64,000 nucleotides of DNA from Tritrichomonas musculus (Eukaryota; Parabasalia; Tritrichomonadida; Tritrichomonadidae), in assembly GCA_039105265.1 (NCBI GenBank), contig JAPFFF010000009.1, positions 1,860,001-1,924,000 on the forward strand. The letters are read 5' to 3'. The notes below the pieces were generated by a model that did not search any database, was not told the DNA's origin, and was given only the letters and a program-made list of their open reading frames with translations. Made by a program: the position numbers and the translations under genes. This document shows, piece after piece, positions 9,824-19,603 of the stretch (position 1 is its first letter; each line of letters starts with the position of its first letter).

Positions 9824-11893
9824 CTAAGTCATAGTACAAATAGCAACTCGAGAAATTTTGCTTCGTAGAGCTAGAGCATTATGCTCCAATTCACTAATAA
9901 TAAGGGATATTAATGGATCCAATGTATTTTGTGATGATAATGTATCAAATGCCATTTTCCATATTGCCTTATTATATCCAGTTGGACAATCATAAGGAAC
10001 AATCTCATTTGCTGTTTGCTCTTTATTTATAGATAATTTGATAAATAAGCTATACACTGATTTCCGATCAATCATTCGCAATTCTTGAGGTGCAGTAGAT
10101 GAAATTTTTTGGATCTGATCACATCGGATCAAAACAAGACCTGTATCTCTCCATCCTTTTTCATTCATACTAAATGTTTTAGGTATTTCATCGGGTGAAG
10201 TTCTAAGAAACAATTTTTTTTCATTAATTTCGCCATGAATAAATGAATTTGCTTCTAATTGCTGTAAAATTAAAGTCATCTGAAAGAGGAAAAAGAAAGA
10301 AATATTTTGATCGAATCTTAATTTCCCACTTCTTGAAATATCAATAACGTTTTCAAGATTTCCCCTCGAATAATAATTTGTGATGAAATAATCAGGGCTT
10401 TGATGTTGTTCATCAGCTTGTAAAGCAAATAATTCTTTATGCTGCACAAGATTAACAAATTTAATTGCTTGATTTTGAGCATCAGAGTATGTCAATCGTT
10501 TGACAACGTATGAGCTGTTAGAACCTATTGCAAGATAAGAGCGATCACCTATCTTTTTTTCTATTGTTAAATTACCAATAATGTTGGATGAACTGCTGAT
10601 AATTTCATTTTCAATTAAAATTGAAGATGGCCGAGATATTGGTGTGGGAGAACGTCTCTTTTCAGCAGATCCAAACGGCATTGTTGAGTTGTTAAAAGTA
10701 ACACCAGTTCCAGATCTTGAGTTTCTTGGTGAGACTGCAACCGGATGTATTGAATTATTATTATTATTATTATTATTATCAATAAATGATAAACTACTGT
10801 TATGTACTATGGGATTTATTGAACTGTTATTACCAATGCTGGGGGCATTTTTATTGATATTAACAGTCCTATTGCTATTTGCTGCATTTTGCTTATTTTT
10901 TAATATAGGTATTGGTTTATCATCTTCATTATATAAAAATGGCAAGTCTGTCGTTTCTTTTTGTTCAGGTAGCTGTGCTGGAGGCTCGATGAGTTGAAAT
11001 GGTTTTCTATTTTTTGATGTTTTTTTGGGTAATGTTGGCTGTTCTATTGGACTATCTGGATTACTTTGTTGAATACTGATGTTAGCATCTAATTTTCGAT
11101 TTTCAATAAAATTGATACCATAACTTAGAAGCCTTTTCTCTTCGAATGAGCATTCACGTTCGTCTGGACCTATTAATAAATCAGGATTATAACCTAATTT
11201 ATAAACTTCTTGTTTGCTCGTATTGTTGTTGCTAATATTAATTGATGCCAAGGAGTTATGAGCAGTTAATGTCATTGGAGTTGAAGTGATTGAAGATTGG
11301 CTATATCCTAATATTTTGAAAACATCATATTTTGGAATTTGCAAAGAGTTTTGTCCAATTGGACTTGTAATAATTTCTCCATTATTAAAAGTATAAATTG
11401 TACCGTCAAGTTTTCCAAGCTCAAGTATCAAAGAATTATTAATATCTCCTTTTTGATTCATTACTGATTGAAATCTATCAATCATTCTCTTTTTAAACTC
11501 AGAATATTTTAAATCTAAAAAAGGGTATGGTTCAGCGTGTATCTCGATTGCATGTTCAAATGCATCAATTGCTAATATAAAGTCATTCTGCTTTTCCAAT
11601 TCAAGCGCAATTGATGAATACCATAATGAGTGTGAACTACCAATTCCATTTGAAACACAATTTTTTAAAAATTGTAATGCGTTTGAATCAGAAAATTTTG
11701 AAGCAAGAATAACGAGAGAACAAATTAACTCACTATTATTTGCCAGTTCTGGTGAAAGATTGATCATTGATAAAAGTTGCTCTTGAACATTACTCCATTC
11801 TGTTGGAATTGAACCAAATCTTGGATTTAAATTTTCAATTAGAGGCTGAATTTGTGAAATTAATTGTTGAACATTTTGATTTGACTTAAACAT
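9824..11893 (-). CDS. BUB1/BUBR1 (Mad3)-like checkpoint protein with degenerate kinase domain
   Basis: 689 aa, ATG start. Residues ~80-140 (FLKNCVSNGIGSSHSLWYSS...A.E.HAEPYPFLDLKYSEF) match the Mad3/BUB1 N-terminal TPR-like homology region. Residues ~243-262 carry GPDERECSFEEKRLLSYG, the second conserved BUB1/Mad3 block. A long low-complexity middle contains an Asn run (~375-382). A kinase-like fold starts near 436; VVKRL keeps the ATP-lysine. The catalytic loop reads FIHGEINEKKLF instead of HGDIKPDN, so Asp, Lys and Asn are all changed, and the DFG region reads LVLIRCDQ. I therefore infer a pseudokinase like vertebrate BUBR1. Expected role: spindle assembly checkpoint at kinetochores. I saw no convincing KEN box. 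Confidence 0.8.
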   Translation of the reverse strand: MFKSNQNVQQLISQIQPLIENLNPRFGSIPTEWSNVQEQLLSMINLSPELANNSELICSLVILASKFSDSNALQFLKNCVSNGIGSSHSLWYSSIALELEKQNDFILAIDAFEHAIEIHAEPYPFLDLKYSEFKKRMIDRFQSVMNQKGDINNSLILELGKLDGTIYTFNNGEIITSPIGQNSLQIPKYDVFKILGYSQSSITSTPMTLTAHNSLASINISNNNTSKQEVYKLGYNPDLLIGPDERECSFEEKRLLSYGINFIENRKLDANISIQQSNPDSPIEQPTLPKKTSKNRKPFQLIEPPAQLPEQKETTDLPFLYNEDDKPIPILKNKQNAANSNRTVNINKNAPSIGNNSSINPIVHNSSLSFIDNNNNNNNNSIHPVAVSPRNSRSGTGVTFNNSTMPFGSAEKRRSPTPISRPSSILIENEIISSSSNIIGNLTIEKKIGDRSYLAIGSNSSYVVKRLTYSDAQNQAIKFVNLVQHKELFALQADEQHQSPDYFITNYYSRGNLENVIDISRSGKLRFDQNISFFFLFQMTLILQQLEANSFIHGEINEKKLFLRTSPDEIPKTFSMNEKGWRDTGLVLIRCDQIQKISSTAPQELRMIDRKSVYSLFIKLSINKEQTANEIVPYDCPTGYNKAIWKMAFDTLSSQNTLDPLISLIISELEHNALALRSKISRVAICTMT

Positions 11894-12518
11894 TATAAGT
11901 GAATCAGAGCTAAATTGACCTATTCGTCACAATATTTTACCTATTGGAAAAACGATGTCTTTGAAATTAACAAGTCGGATGTATTCAAAAAGTTTAAAGA
12001 TCATTCAATTATAATCTGATAAATCTGAATTTTCTTTATACATTTGAAATTTTATTTTTGGGATCAATCATTTCTTTGGATGATGCATATTATAATGTTA
12101 TATATGTTTTTTACATAACATCAAAGATAAACTTAAATTGGCGAATGAATTCAAAAAGTTGAATTAATAAACGGAATCATTCATATATAATAGAAAATTA
12201 TAAACGGTCAAGCAAACAATTCTCTTTATATATTATAGATGAAATCACAAGCATTTTTAAAGAAGAAAAATTATATTCATGTATTCAATTTTTCTATTGG
12301 ATAATTTGAAACACTTAAAAAATAAGTGATCTTCCATGACTGAACTTTTTAGTCATTATTCATTATTTATGTATGCGCTATATATTGACATGAAAAGTAA
12401 GAAAAACGGGGGTGAGGTAACCCAAATGATTTCTCATATTATAAAAATTATAAATATTTGTATTAATAATAGGTAATTTATAGACAATAATAGGAAATAT
12501 TTAAGTGGGAAAAAAAAA
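11894..12518. other. AT-rich spacer, no gene seen
   Basis: Upstream region of the BUB-like gene and 3' region of the RIIAD1-like gene. One small GC-rich patch (AACGGGGGTGAGGTAACCC, about 12403-12422) stands out, but no RNA gene could be recognised from it. Confidence 0.5.
11897..11902 (-). promoter_or_regulatory. possible initiator (Inr)-like TCACTT
   Basis: TCACTT lies a few bases upstream of the BUB-like start codon on its strand. Trichomonas vaginalis genes commonly use an initiator of form TCA[CT]T[AT] just before the start codon. The match is short and AT-rich DNA gives many such hits, so this is only suggestive. Confidence 0.3.
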
Positions 12519-12728
12519 CTAGTCATTTTGAACTTGTGATGATGTGAAGAAAACAACCGCATATGGAAGGATTTCGTTTGGCTTATCTTTGAGAAGAGCT
12601 TGCATAAAATTGAAAATCATTGTTTTTAACTCAGGGTGTTTACGAAGGTACTTTTCGTTTTCAATACGAATTTGATCTAGTTTCTCATCTAGTGCAATTG
12701 GGTCTATATCAGGGGTTTGAGAGCTCAT
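12519..12728 (-). CDS. RIIa-domain small protein, RIIAD1-like
   Basis: 69 aa, ATG start. Residues ~21-62 (RIENEKYLRKHPELKTMIFNF then DKPNEILPYAVVFFTS) match the RIIa/Dpy-30-type dimerisation-docking domain. The closest form I recall is RIIAD1, which shares NEKYLR and the ILxxAxxxFT ending. Such domains form X-type helical bundles that bind anchoring helices, often in radial spokes and other axonemal complexes. An Inr-like TCATTT lies about 20 bases upstream of the ATG. The full domain is present despite the small size. The exact axonemal partner is not known. Confidence 0.75.
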   Translation of the reverse strand: MSSQTPDIDPIALDEKLDQIRIENEKYLRKHPELKTMIFNFMQALLKDKPNEILPYAVVFFTSSQVQND

Positions 12729-14474
12729 TTAATTAAAAAAAGTTTTAAATGAATAATTTTATAAGGTTTATGTTAATTAAGGGGGTATAACGGATATTTT
12801 GAAGGCTTAAAAAAAGATAAATACGTAACTTCATAAGTAGAGAATAATAATAAATAATATACTTTCAATAAAGAAAACAATAAATTTGTTCAAGTAGTTT
12901 TAAAATGAATACGACTTAAGAAAATCGTATTTTATTTTTTAACCTTTTAATTCAAAAAATGACCTTTTTTATTCAAATTTGATAAAATTCAATTTTTTCG
13001 TGATTTCTCTCAAAAAAGATGATCGTTCCATCAAAAATTGTGGGAATTTGTGAAGTTTATTTTTATTTTTTTTCGTTTTTCGGGTCACCAAAAAAAAAGT
13101 TCATTTTCAGTTCTCTTTAATTCTTTCGATGCAGGTTTTCAAAAAAAATTTCTTGAACAAACTGCTATTGATTTTTACTAATCTCTCTACTTAAAGAGTC
13201 AAGATTACAATTCAAGTTTAAATGAAGAATTAAAATTTTAGATAATTTTTTTAAAGACCTAAATCAAAAATCGGGCTCCGACAAACCCTAAGTTTTTTGA
13301 TGATGTTTATATATCATTTACTAAATTAACTTCAAATTTTCCACCAAAAATAATTTGAGGTAATGAAAATTATTTCTCAATCCATACGCAAATCGAACTG
13401 ATTTCATTTATATTATTTTTAATCAAATTATGTGGAATAATAAAAAAGCAGAACAAAATTTTAATTTACTTATTCAACACCAAAATACTTAAAATTATTA
13501 TCAACAGCTCATTCGTTTTATTATTTTTAAAGAATTTATTAGTGAAATATACATTTAATATTGTTGATACTAATTATAATTTCATCTTTCTTCTTTTTTT
13601 ATACTTTTTTTAGCCATATAATCTTCATTTCGTAAAATTGATTTTTAAACCTTAAAACCCTTTGTCAAAAGCTGATAGGATAATTATAAATTTATTTTAT
13701 GTATGCATAAGCTGATCACTAAGTTAATTTAAACAGATATTTCATTAGTAATTGAAACATATTTTCTAATATGAACTTGATTTTTTTAAATTATTGCAAT
13801 AAAAAGTATTTTTAGTATTTACTTAATGAAATTATTCAATAAAACATACCTAATTATATCGAATAAAATATGATGCAATAACATGGTTTGCTTTTGTTTT
13901 TTAAATTCTTTTTCATTTTCACATTTATATTTTATTTTGTAGTTTTTTATTTTATTATTTGTTTTAGTTAATATTTCTTTTTCTTTGAGATATTTTAACA
14001 GAAAAACGTGATCAAACCCCCTTAACATATGAATTTATTGAATTATATCAAATTCTAGTATTCTTATTTTTATGAAAATTTAATGGATAAATGAGGCTAT
14101 AATATAGATATATCATTTTATTCTTTATTTTTAATATAAATTGTTTTTTAAAAAAGGTAATTACATTTAAAATTATAAGATATATATATATTGCAATATT
14201 GAAAAATTCTATCAAGAAATATAACTCTAAAAAAGTTTCTTCTATTCAATTATTTCTTAGGACTTTATCAAATATTAGTGAATTGTTATTTCACTTAATT
14301 CACATTTTTTTGGGAAGTATAATCATTATTCTTATATACAATAAACTTTATTGTCTGGTGATTTTTAATTGTGGCTACTTTTATTACATTTTATCTTTCT
14401 TTTATTGATTCGAATTTGAATGTAAAATTCGTTTTTTTATTAGAAATTTATTAGTAAACGTCTTAAATTTTGTT
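12729..14474. other. 1.7-kb AT-rich region, no supported gene
   Basis: Only short open frames of random AT-rich composition occur on both strands, including 69-codon frames near 13819-14028 and 14199-14408. Neither shows a family motif or gene-like composition. I see no tRNA, no long inverted repeat and no tandem array. Confidence 0.5.
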
Positions 14475-14921
14475 ATGTCTGAAATTGCTCCAATTTCTGA
14501 TCCAAAAGTTACCAGACACTGCGAATTTGATACATTTGTTACACGTGTTGATAAGAGAATTAAACATGCTTCTGGCTTAGCAATTCATAAAAATCCAGAA
14601 AATGTTCCCAATAATAATATTCGTTATCAGACGCGACCTCCAATTCATAAATCTAAATTTTATCTTCAGCAAGAAAGAGAAATGAAACTTAGAAACATAC
14701 CTGACCAACAACTTATTCGCAATCAAAAAGCTAAAAAAGAAGTAGCTAAAGAACTTGAATCTCGTCTTCGACAATATCAGAAAAAAGGAGCTAAAGGTGA
14801 ATATTTTTTAGATATAAACTGTAATGTAATTGACATACCTCCTGATCCACGAGAAATGGCTTTTTTCAGATACAGTTATCTCATGTGGAATGAACAACAA
14901 CCGATGTATTCAGAAGAATGA
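14475..14921 (+). CDS. conserved-looking small basic protein, function unknown
   Basis: 148 aa with an ATG start and gene-like composition (balanced Ala, Pro, Arg and acidic residues, unlike random AT-rich frames). The middle is a charged predicted helix (residues ~60-105, QQEREMKLRN...KKEVAKELESRL). The C-terminal part has IPPDPREMAFFRYSYLMWNEQQ, which looks like a folded motif. There is no signal peptide or membrane segment. I do not recognise the family. The charged helix and the nearby RIIAD1-like gene would allow a cytoskeletal role, but that is a guess. Confidence 0.7.
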   Translation: MSEIAPISDPKVTRHCEFDTFVTRVDKRIKHASGLAIHKNPENVPNNNIRYQTRPPIHKSKFYLQQEREMKLRNIPDQQLIRNQKAKKEVAKELESRLRQYQKKGAKGEYFLDINCNVIDIPPDPREMAFFRYSYLMWNEQQPMYSEE

Positions 14922-15310
14922 ATGTTATTTGTACTTGTTGGATTTATATGATAAATGATATATTTTTATATGAATATTTTATTATCTTTTAAAAAAAATG
15001 TTTTTTATTATTTTATAATTTTCAAATCAATATGGACATTCTTTAATAATATAAAAATATGCTAAAAAAAATATAAAAAAGAAGATATTTTGTAAAATGT
15101 AGATTTTTAATTGAATGTTTTTTGATCGTTTACATTTTTATTTTGTAAATAACGTATTCTATGATAATATTTTAAATATTATCATATTTTAAACACTTTA
15201 ACATGTAATATTATCAAAATCAAATTTTTAATTAAATCTCAATTTCAAAAATTGTTATTTGAATATTCAAATAACACCAATTTAACGGAAATTGCTTAAA
15301 AATTTTGAAA
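14922..15310. other. spacer, no gene seen
   Basis: AT-rich spacer between two same-strand genes. It contains a short inverted pair around ATAATATTTTAAATATTATCAT (15163-15185). Nothing else is recognisable. Confidence 0.5.
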
Positions 15311-16402
15311 ATGTCTTCAAACGCCTCTTCGCGTATCAGTAACTCATCACGAGCTAGTACCGCAATGACTTTTGAAGAAAGTGAGCAAAAGATTCATCGC
15401 TTACAAGAAGCTATCGAAACAGCTTCAATGATGAAGAATTACGAACGAAGTGCTCAACTTCAAGCAATTCTTGATAAACATATGATTATTCATAATAAAT
15501 TACTCGCCGAGCGAAAAGTTCAAGATAACACCATTATTATTAACGAGTTAGAAACCGCGAAACTTGAAAAAGAATCTCAAATTTTACGTTCTTTGATTAA
15601 TCAAATGCAAAATATTTATGCTTCTTACGATAGAGATTATGCTGACCTTGAAAAGAGGCACAACGAAAAAATAGCAGAACTTCAAAATACTTTCGCACGC
15701 CCCAAATATACAACTTTACCAACATCTGCAAGTATGCGAGCATTACAAAGAGCGGAATCTTTTTATGCTAAAAATAAAGATTTCAAAGCTGCTGCTGCAA
15801 TACGAAATCAAATTAGGCAACAAAGTCAAAGAGAGATGAACGACTTTAAGCAATCAACATCAAACACAATTGATGCCAAAATTAGAGATGCTGTAAGGCA
15901 TTATCAAACAGAACAAAAGTGTTTTTCAGAAAGGCTTCAAAGCGAAAAAAATTTACTAAAAAAAGAGACACTTAAAACAATTGTCTCACTCGATAACAGA
16001 TTCAAGAATTTATTAAAAAAGCAAACTGGCACATCTGACCATGATTTTGAATTAATGACAGAATTTAAAAACACGGTTTTCAATTCAATCGATAACGAAT
16101 TTGCGCAATTCGCTAAAAACTTGCAAGAACAATATGGCGCTCCTAACCCATCGAGTGAAAATCTTGTTGCGCCTGATCCAAGGCCAATCCAGCTTTTACC
16201 ATACCAGACTCTAGGCAAGTCAACAAATATGAACAATAGTCGCACCACCAGTTCTCGAGATATTAAAACTGCAAGGTCCCCCAGAAGATATAACAGGATG
16301 TCCACATCAAATTCTCTCCGAAGTCAAGATGATCCTGTTCAAACAGCCTTAGAAAGAAGGAACAGAGCTTTTGATATTTCTCAACCTCTTTCTTCGCACT
16401 AA
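15311..16402 (+). CDS. coiled-coil protein with UVR-like helical motif, function unknown
   Basis: About 363 aa. The true start is taken as the ATG at 15311 (MSSNASSRISN...); an in-frame TTG lies two codons upstream. A Ser-rich N-terminus is followed by long heptad-like helices (~20-130 and ~150-240). Two segments resemble UVR-type helical hairpins (EAIETASMMKNYERSAQLQAI and AESFYAKNKDFKAAAAIRNQ). The tail (~270-363) is Ser/Thr/Arg/Pro-rich and looks disordered and phosphorylatable. No membrane segment. Probably cytoskeletal or scaffold-type. Codon use is richer in GC than the flanks. Confidence 0.75.
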   Translation: MSSNASSRISNSSRASTAMTFEESEQKIHRLQEAIETASMMKNYERSAQLQAILDKHMIIHNKLLAERKVQDNTIIINELETAKLEKESQILRSLINQMQNIYASYDRDYADLEKRHNEKIAELQNTFARPKYTTLPTSASMRALQRAESFYAKNKDFKAAAAIRNQIRQQSQREMNDFKQSTSNTIDAKIRDAVRHYQTEQKCFSERLQSEKNLLKKETLKTIVSLDNRFKNLLKKQTGTSDHDFELMTEFKNTVFNSIDNEFAQFAKNLQEQYGAPNPSSENLVAPDPRPIQLLPYQTLGKSTNMNNSRTTSSRDIKTARSPRRYNRMSTSNSLRSQDDPVQTALERRNRAFDISQPLSSH

Positions 16403-16609
16403 GACTTTATTATTTTTATTTTATTTTTGTTATTATTTTCAGACTTTTATATAAATTCTCAATTTTTTTACAAAAAAATGTAATTTAGACAAATAGTTTA
16501 TATTTAATCTGTAAATATAAATAAATTAATATTATTTTGGAAAAGAGATAGAAATGTCTGATTAACATATTTATTTCATCTGTATATAAAATGCGAATGC
16601 GTCTGTGTT

Positions 16610-16959
16610 CTATTCTGAAAAAGTAAGAATGCCATTATCAACGAAAATGTACACAATGAAAAATGCGAGGAAGTATTGCAAGAAAAATTTGAACTCTGTC
16701 CCAACTGTGAATTTTTTAGGAACTTTGAATAAATACATTAACAAGACGGTTGCAACGTATGATAATGCCCAAGCAACAGCACAAATTTCAAATTGGAGAT
16801 TTACAACGCGTGTTACAACTCCAGCTATAATTGTAATTAAGATACGACTGAATGTTAGAAAATAAAAACATACAAGAAAGATTCTTTGTATCTTTGTTCA
16901 TATGGTAAAACTTGAATTGGCTGCGGGAGCCCCATTTGTTCCATCATATTACCAAACAT
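16610..16959 (-). CDS. small three-pass membrane protein interrupted by a 26-nt intron (possibly Asterix/PAT-type)
   Basis: The unspliced frame starting ATG at 16959 (MFGNMMEQMGLPQPIQ...) hits a stop inside the candidate intron. Removing 16848-16873 gives exon 1 (16959-16874, 86 nt) joined to exon 2 (16847-16610, 238 nt), a clean 107-codon frame. The product has a short soluble N-terminus with LPYEQRYKES, then hydrophobic segments at about residues 29-41, 48-67 and 83-98, and ends GILTFSE. Size, N-terminus and three-helix layout recall Asterix (WDR83OS), a subunit of the ER PAT membrane-insertion complex, but sequence support is weak. The nearby EMC3 and SAR1 genes fit an ER role. Translation across the junction was done by hand on both exons. 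Confidence 0.65.
16848..16873 (-). other. 26-nt spliceosomal-type intron
   Basis: On the minus strand the interval begins GTATGT, contains TCTAAC and ends ATTCAG. These match the parabasalid 5' splice consensus GTAYGT and the fused branch/3' site of type CTAAC...CAG. It contains an in-frame stop and has length 26 (not a multiple of 3), and its removal joins two open frames exactly. The branch A is about 8 nt from the 3' end. Confidence 0.75.
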
Positions 16960-17099
16960 TTTTGATCGAATATGAAAAATTCAATGAATTTAGCCTCAAA
17001 TTAATTTTGAAAGGTTTATTTCAAATTTTAATAACTTTTGAAACATTTTAGAAAAAGTTATAAAATTCCATACGTTTTCATATTTTTGATTTTTATCAT

Positions 17100-17792
17100 A
17101 TGGAAGAGCAAAAGTTTGATATTTCAAACCCAAATAACTTTGTTTGGCATGGACCAAAGGCCCATGATTTTGATGAAGAAACATATACGAGATTATGTAA
17201 TCTTAGAAAACAAGTAAAATCTACGATTAGTAGACAAAAAAGAAAGGATTATTCAAAAGCTTATCTTATTCGTAAAAAAAATTTTCTTGAATCCCTTGCT
17301 AATCAAATGTTATTAACTCTTGACATCTATACTGCAGCATTAAAAGTTGATAATCGAAAGCTCACGACAAAAAACTTTGGAATTTCTGCTTCAATTAGTG
17401 AACTAACATTAAGAAAAAAATACAATAAAGCAAAATTCCAGAGTGCAATTGCAAATAATTCACAAGAGTACGAGAACGAAGTGAAGAAGAAAAGCGAAGA
17501 ATTTCAAGAAACAATTAAACAACTAAGAGCCAAAGCTGATGCAAAAAAAAAAGAAGTAGAAGATCTCGGAAAAAATGCAAGAAAATATAGAGAGTGGGCT
17601 AAGTTAAATGAAAACTTTTATAACCTTCAAAAAAAAAGAGTAAATCTTGAAAATTCAATAAGAAGAATGAGATCAAGCAATAGCAATCAACTATACGGAA
17701 ATGATAATCAAAATTGTCCAAAAAGTAATTTGTTTAACGATGAAACTTCATTTGTTCATAGAAACTTTTTTGGGAAGAATGATGATTTATGA
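17100..17792 (+). CDS. coiled-coil protein, function unknown
   Basis: 230 aa, ATG start. A hydrophilic N-terminus with FVWHGPKAHDFDEETYTRL is followed by strongly basic helices (~40-75) and a long coiled coil from ~100 to 190, rich in Lys, Glu and Ala. The tail is Asn/Ser-rich. No known domain, signal or membrane segment is seen. It is divergently placed to the small membrane protein (140 bp between starts), so the two may share a promoter region. Confidence 0.7.
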   Translation: MEEQKFDISNPNNFVWHGPKAHDFDEETYTRLCNLRKQVKSTISRQKRKDYSKAYLIRKKNFLESLANQMLLTLDIYTAALKVDNRKLTTKNFGISASISELTLRKKYNKAKFQSAIANNSQEYENEVKKKSEEFQETIKQLRAKADAKKKEVEDLGKNARKYREWAKLNENFYNLQKKRVNLENSIRRMRSSNSNQLYGNDNQNCPKSNLFNDETSFVHRNFFGKNDDL

Positions 17793-18090
17793 GAGGGTTG
17801 TCTGATTTCAAATGGTGTAAAGGATATTTTTTTGATTCTGTTTGTATTTGTGATTGTTGGAATTTCAATTTCAATTTTTCAATTAATTTAAATCGTTTTT
17901 AAGAGATCATATTTTTTCCATTTTTTAATAAATAAACTGATTTATTTTTAAATGTATTATTTGTTAATCATTTTTTATTCTGGAAACAATGAAAAATCAT
18001 TCAATTATGTAATGTTTTGAATTTTTAAATGAAGACTGAATTTTATTCAAATTTTGCGATATATTGGTCAAATAATATCTATTATTAAGA

Positions 18091-18663
18091 ATGGGATTTT
18101 GGGAATGGCTTACAGGATGGCTTGAATGGCTCGGCCTTAAAGGTAAAAAAGGTAAACTTCTTCTTCTTGGACTTGACAATGCAGGAAAGACAACTTTACT
18201 TATGTGCCTTAAAACAGGTAATTTCCAACAATTCGATCAAACAAAGTCATATCATGTGGAAGAACTCACGATTGAGGGAATTCACTTTTCTGCCTACGAT
18301 CTTGGTGGCCACGATTTGGCTCGACAGAGTTGGCACGATTATTATCTAAACGTTAATGCAATTGTTTATATGGTCGATGCAGCCGAAGCATCACGCTTCC
18401 CCGAAGCCAAGAAAGAGCTCGACAATCTCCTTTCAGATGAATCACTCAAAACTGTTCCATTTTTAATTCTTGGAAACAAGATCGATCGTGAAACAGCTGT
18501 ATCACAAGAAGTCTTGTGTTCAGCTCTTGGCCTTTACAATATGACACCTGCTGATGCAACAAGTGTTCCTCCTGGCCAACGACCATTCCGTTTATTTATG
18601 TGCTCTGTTAAAAATAAGTCTGGATATGCCCAAGGATTCAGGTGGCTCTCTAAGTTCATCTAA
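18091..18663 (+). CDS. SAR1: SAR1 GTPase (COPII vesicle formation)
   Basis: 190 aa, the usual SAR1 length. An amphipathic, Trp-rich N-terminal helix (MGFWEWLTGWLEWLGL) is typical of SAR1 membrane insertion, and there is no N-myristoylation-type ARF start. G1 is GLDNAGKT (27-34); the G3 region reads DLGGHD (Gly-His follow as in SAR1); G4 is NKID (~130). The end (FRWLSKFI) matches SAR1. It recruits the Sec23/24 coat at ER exit sites. Codon use is markedly more GC-biased than its spacers, as expected for a well-expressed gene. No missing catalytic residue is seen. Confidence 0.95.
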   Translation: MGFWEWLTGWLEWLGLKGKKGKLLLLGLDNAGKTTLLMCLKTGNFQQFDQTKSYHVEELTIEGIHFSAYDLGGHDLARQSWHDYYLNVNAIVYMVDAAEASRFPEAKKELDNLLSDESLKTVPFLILGNKIDRETAVSQEVLCSALGLYNMTPADATSVPPGQRPFRLFMCSVKNKSGYAQGFRWLSKFI

Positions 18664-18815
18664 TCATCTTTCTTTCTAAAATTTCTAAATTAAACTCGAC
18701 AAATTTATTTAAAACTAAGTTTTTTCTCTTTTTTTTTCAATTATTCGAATTTGATCATTTCATAAATTTGAAAAGAATTTTTTTTTCAAAATTTATATGG
18801 TCAAACAAATCCAAA

Positions 18816-19478
18816 ATGATTTCTCTAAATGACTTTTTAGGCTCTTACTATTTCACAGCAGTTGAAATTTTTGTCGTTTGCATGTCAGCTCAGCTCATTC
18901 TTCAAGTTGTTAAATATTCAAATGACCATCCAAATGGTTTAATATCACGTAAAAATAATGCTGTTTTTTACCGAGTCAGGTTTTGGAGGAAATTCATCAA
19001 CCGATATTCTCGCCCTGCAATTGATATTCGTCGTTCATGGGCTCTGAAAACTTCCGAAAAAAGAATGCAAATGGAACCAGCAATTCCAGATAATCCTTTT
19101 ATGGTATTTCTTCCACAATTGGCTAGTATCGGACCAAATCTTTTTGCTTCATTCCTTGTTGGTGACAAACCAGCTTTGCGTTTACCATTTATCATTCCAC
19201 CTGTTTTAAGACCACTCCTACAAATGAACTTGAAACCTGAACTTGATGCCGATAATCATATTGTTAGTGGCTTTGGCTTATTTATTATATTAACTGGTTG
19301 TCAATATGTGTTTATTCAAATACTTCCAATGGCAAATAAGCTCAAGAGATTTTTCACAGCCAGAGATAACTTGAAGCAATACGCTAACTTTTTGGTAACT
19401 GAGGAACACCATTGGGAACTTGAAAATGCTGAAGACGAACTTCTTGCAATGATCGATGAAAAACTCAAAAATCATTAA
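18816..19478 (+). CDS. EMC3: ER membrane protein complex subunit 3 (EMC3)
   Basis: 220 aa from the first ATG at 18816; upstream in-frame codons back to a TTG at 18768 lack an ATG. EMC3 belongs to the YidC/Oxa1/GET1 insertase superfamily. The N-terminal membrane helix (~10-30) is followed by a basic cytosolic segment, then two hydrophobic segments. LPFIIPPVLRPLLQ corresponds to the family's PFPLTLRFKPMLQ stretch, and a GFGLFIILTG helix follows. The C-terminal TEEHHWELENAEDELLAM closely matches the EMC3 tail pattern (DHQWALDDVEEELMA in human, from memory). It is shorter than human EMC3 (~260 aa). Expected role: insertion of tail-anchored and multipass proteins at the ER. Confidence 0.85.
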   Translation: MISLNDFLGSYYFTAVEIFVVCMSAQLILQVVKYSNDHPNGLISRKNNAVFYRVRFWRKFINRYSRPAIDIRRSWALKTSEKRMQMEPAIPDNPFMVFLPQLASIGPNLFASFLVGDKPALRLPFIIPPVLRPLLQMNLKPELDADNHIVSGFGLFIILTGCQYVFIQILPMANKLKRFFTARDNLKQYANFLVTEEHHWELENAEDELLAMIDEKLKNH

Positions 19479-19603
19479 ATGATAAACAGTGTATATGTAT
19501 ATATGAGATACTCGCTCAAGCATATATATTTTAATTCGATTGAAAACAAAATAAAATATATTAAATATTATTTATTTATTTATTTTAATTATTTATTATT
19601 ATT

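Noticed and set aside
10581-10997. 138-codon plus-strand frame inside the BUB-like gene
   Set aside because: Shadow of the low-complexity Asn-run region of the minus-strand gene (poly-Leu product). No independent evidence.
13819-14408. Two 69-codon open frames in the long spacer
   Set aside because: Their composition matches random translation of AT-rich DNA (Lys, Asn, Ile, Leu, Phe, Tyr runs). One starts only at TTG. No motif is seen.
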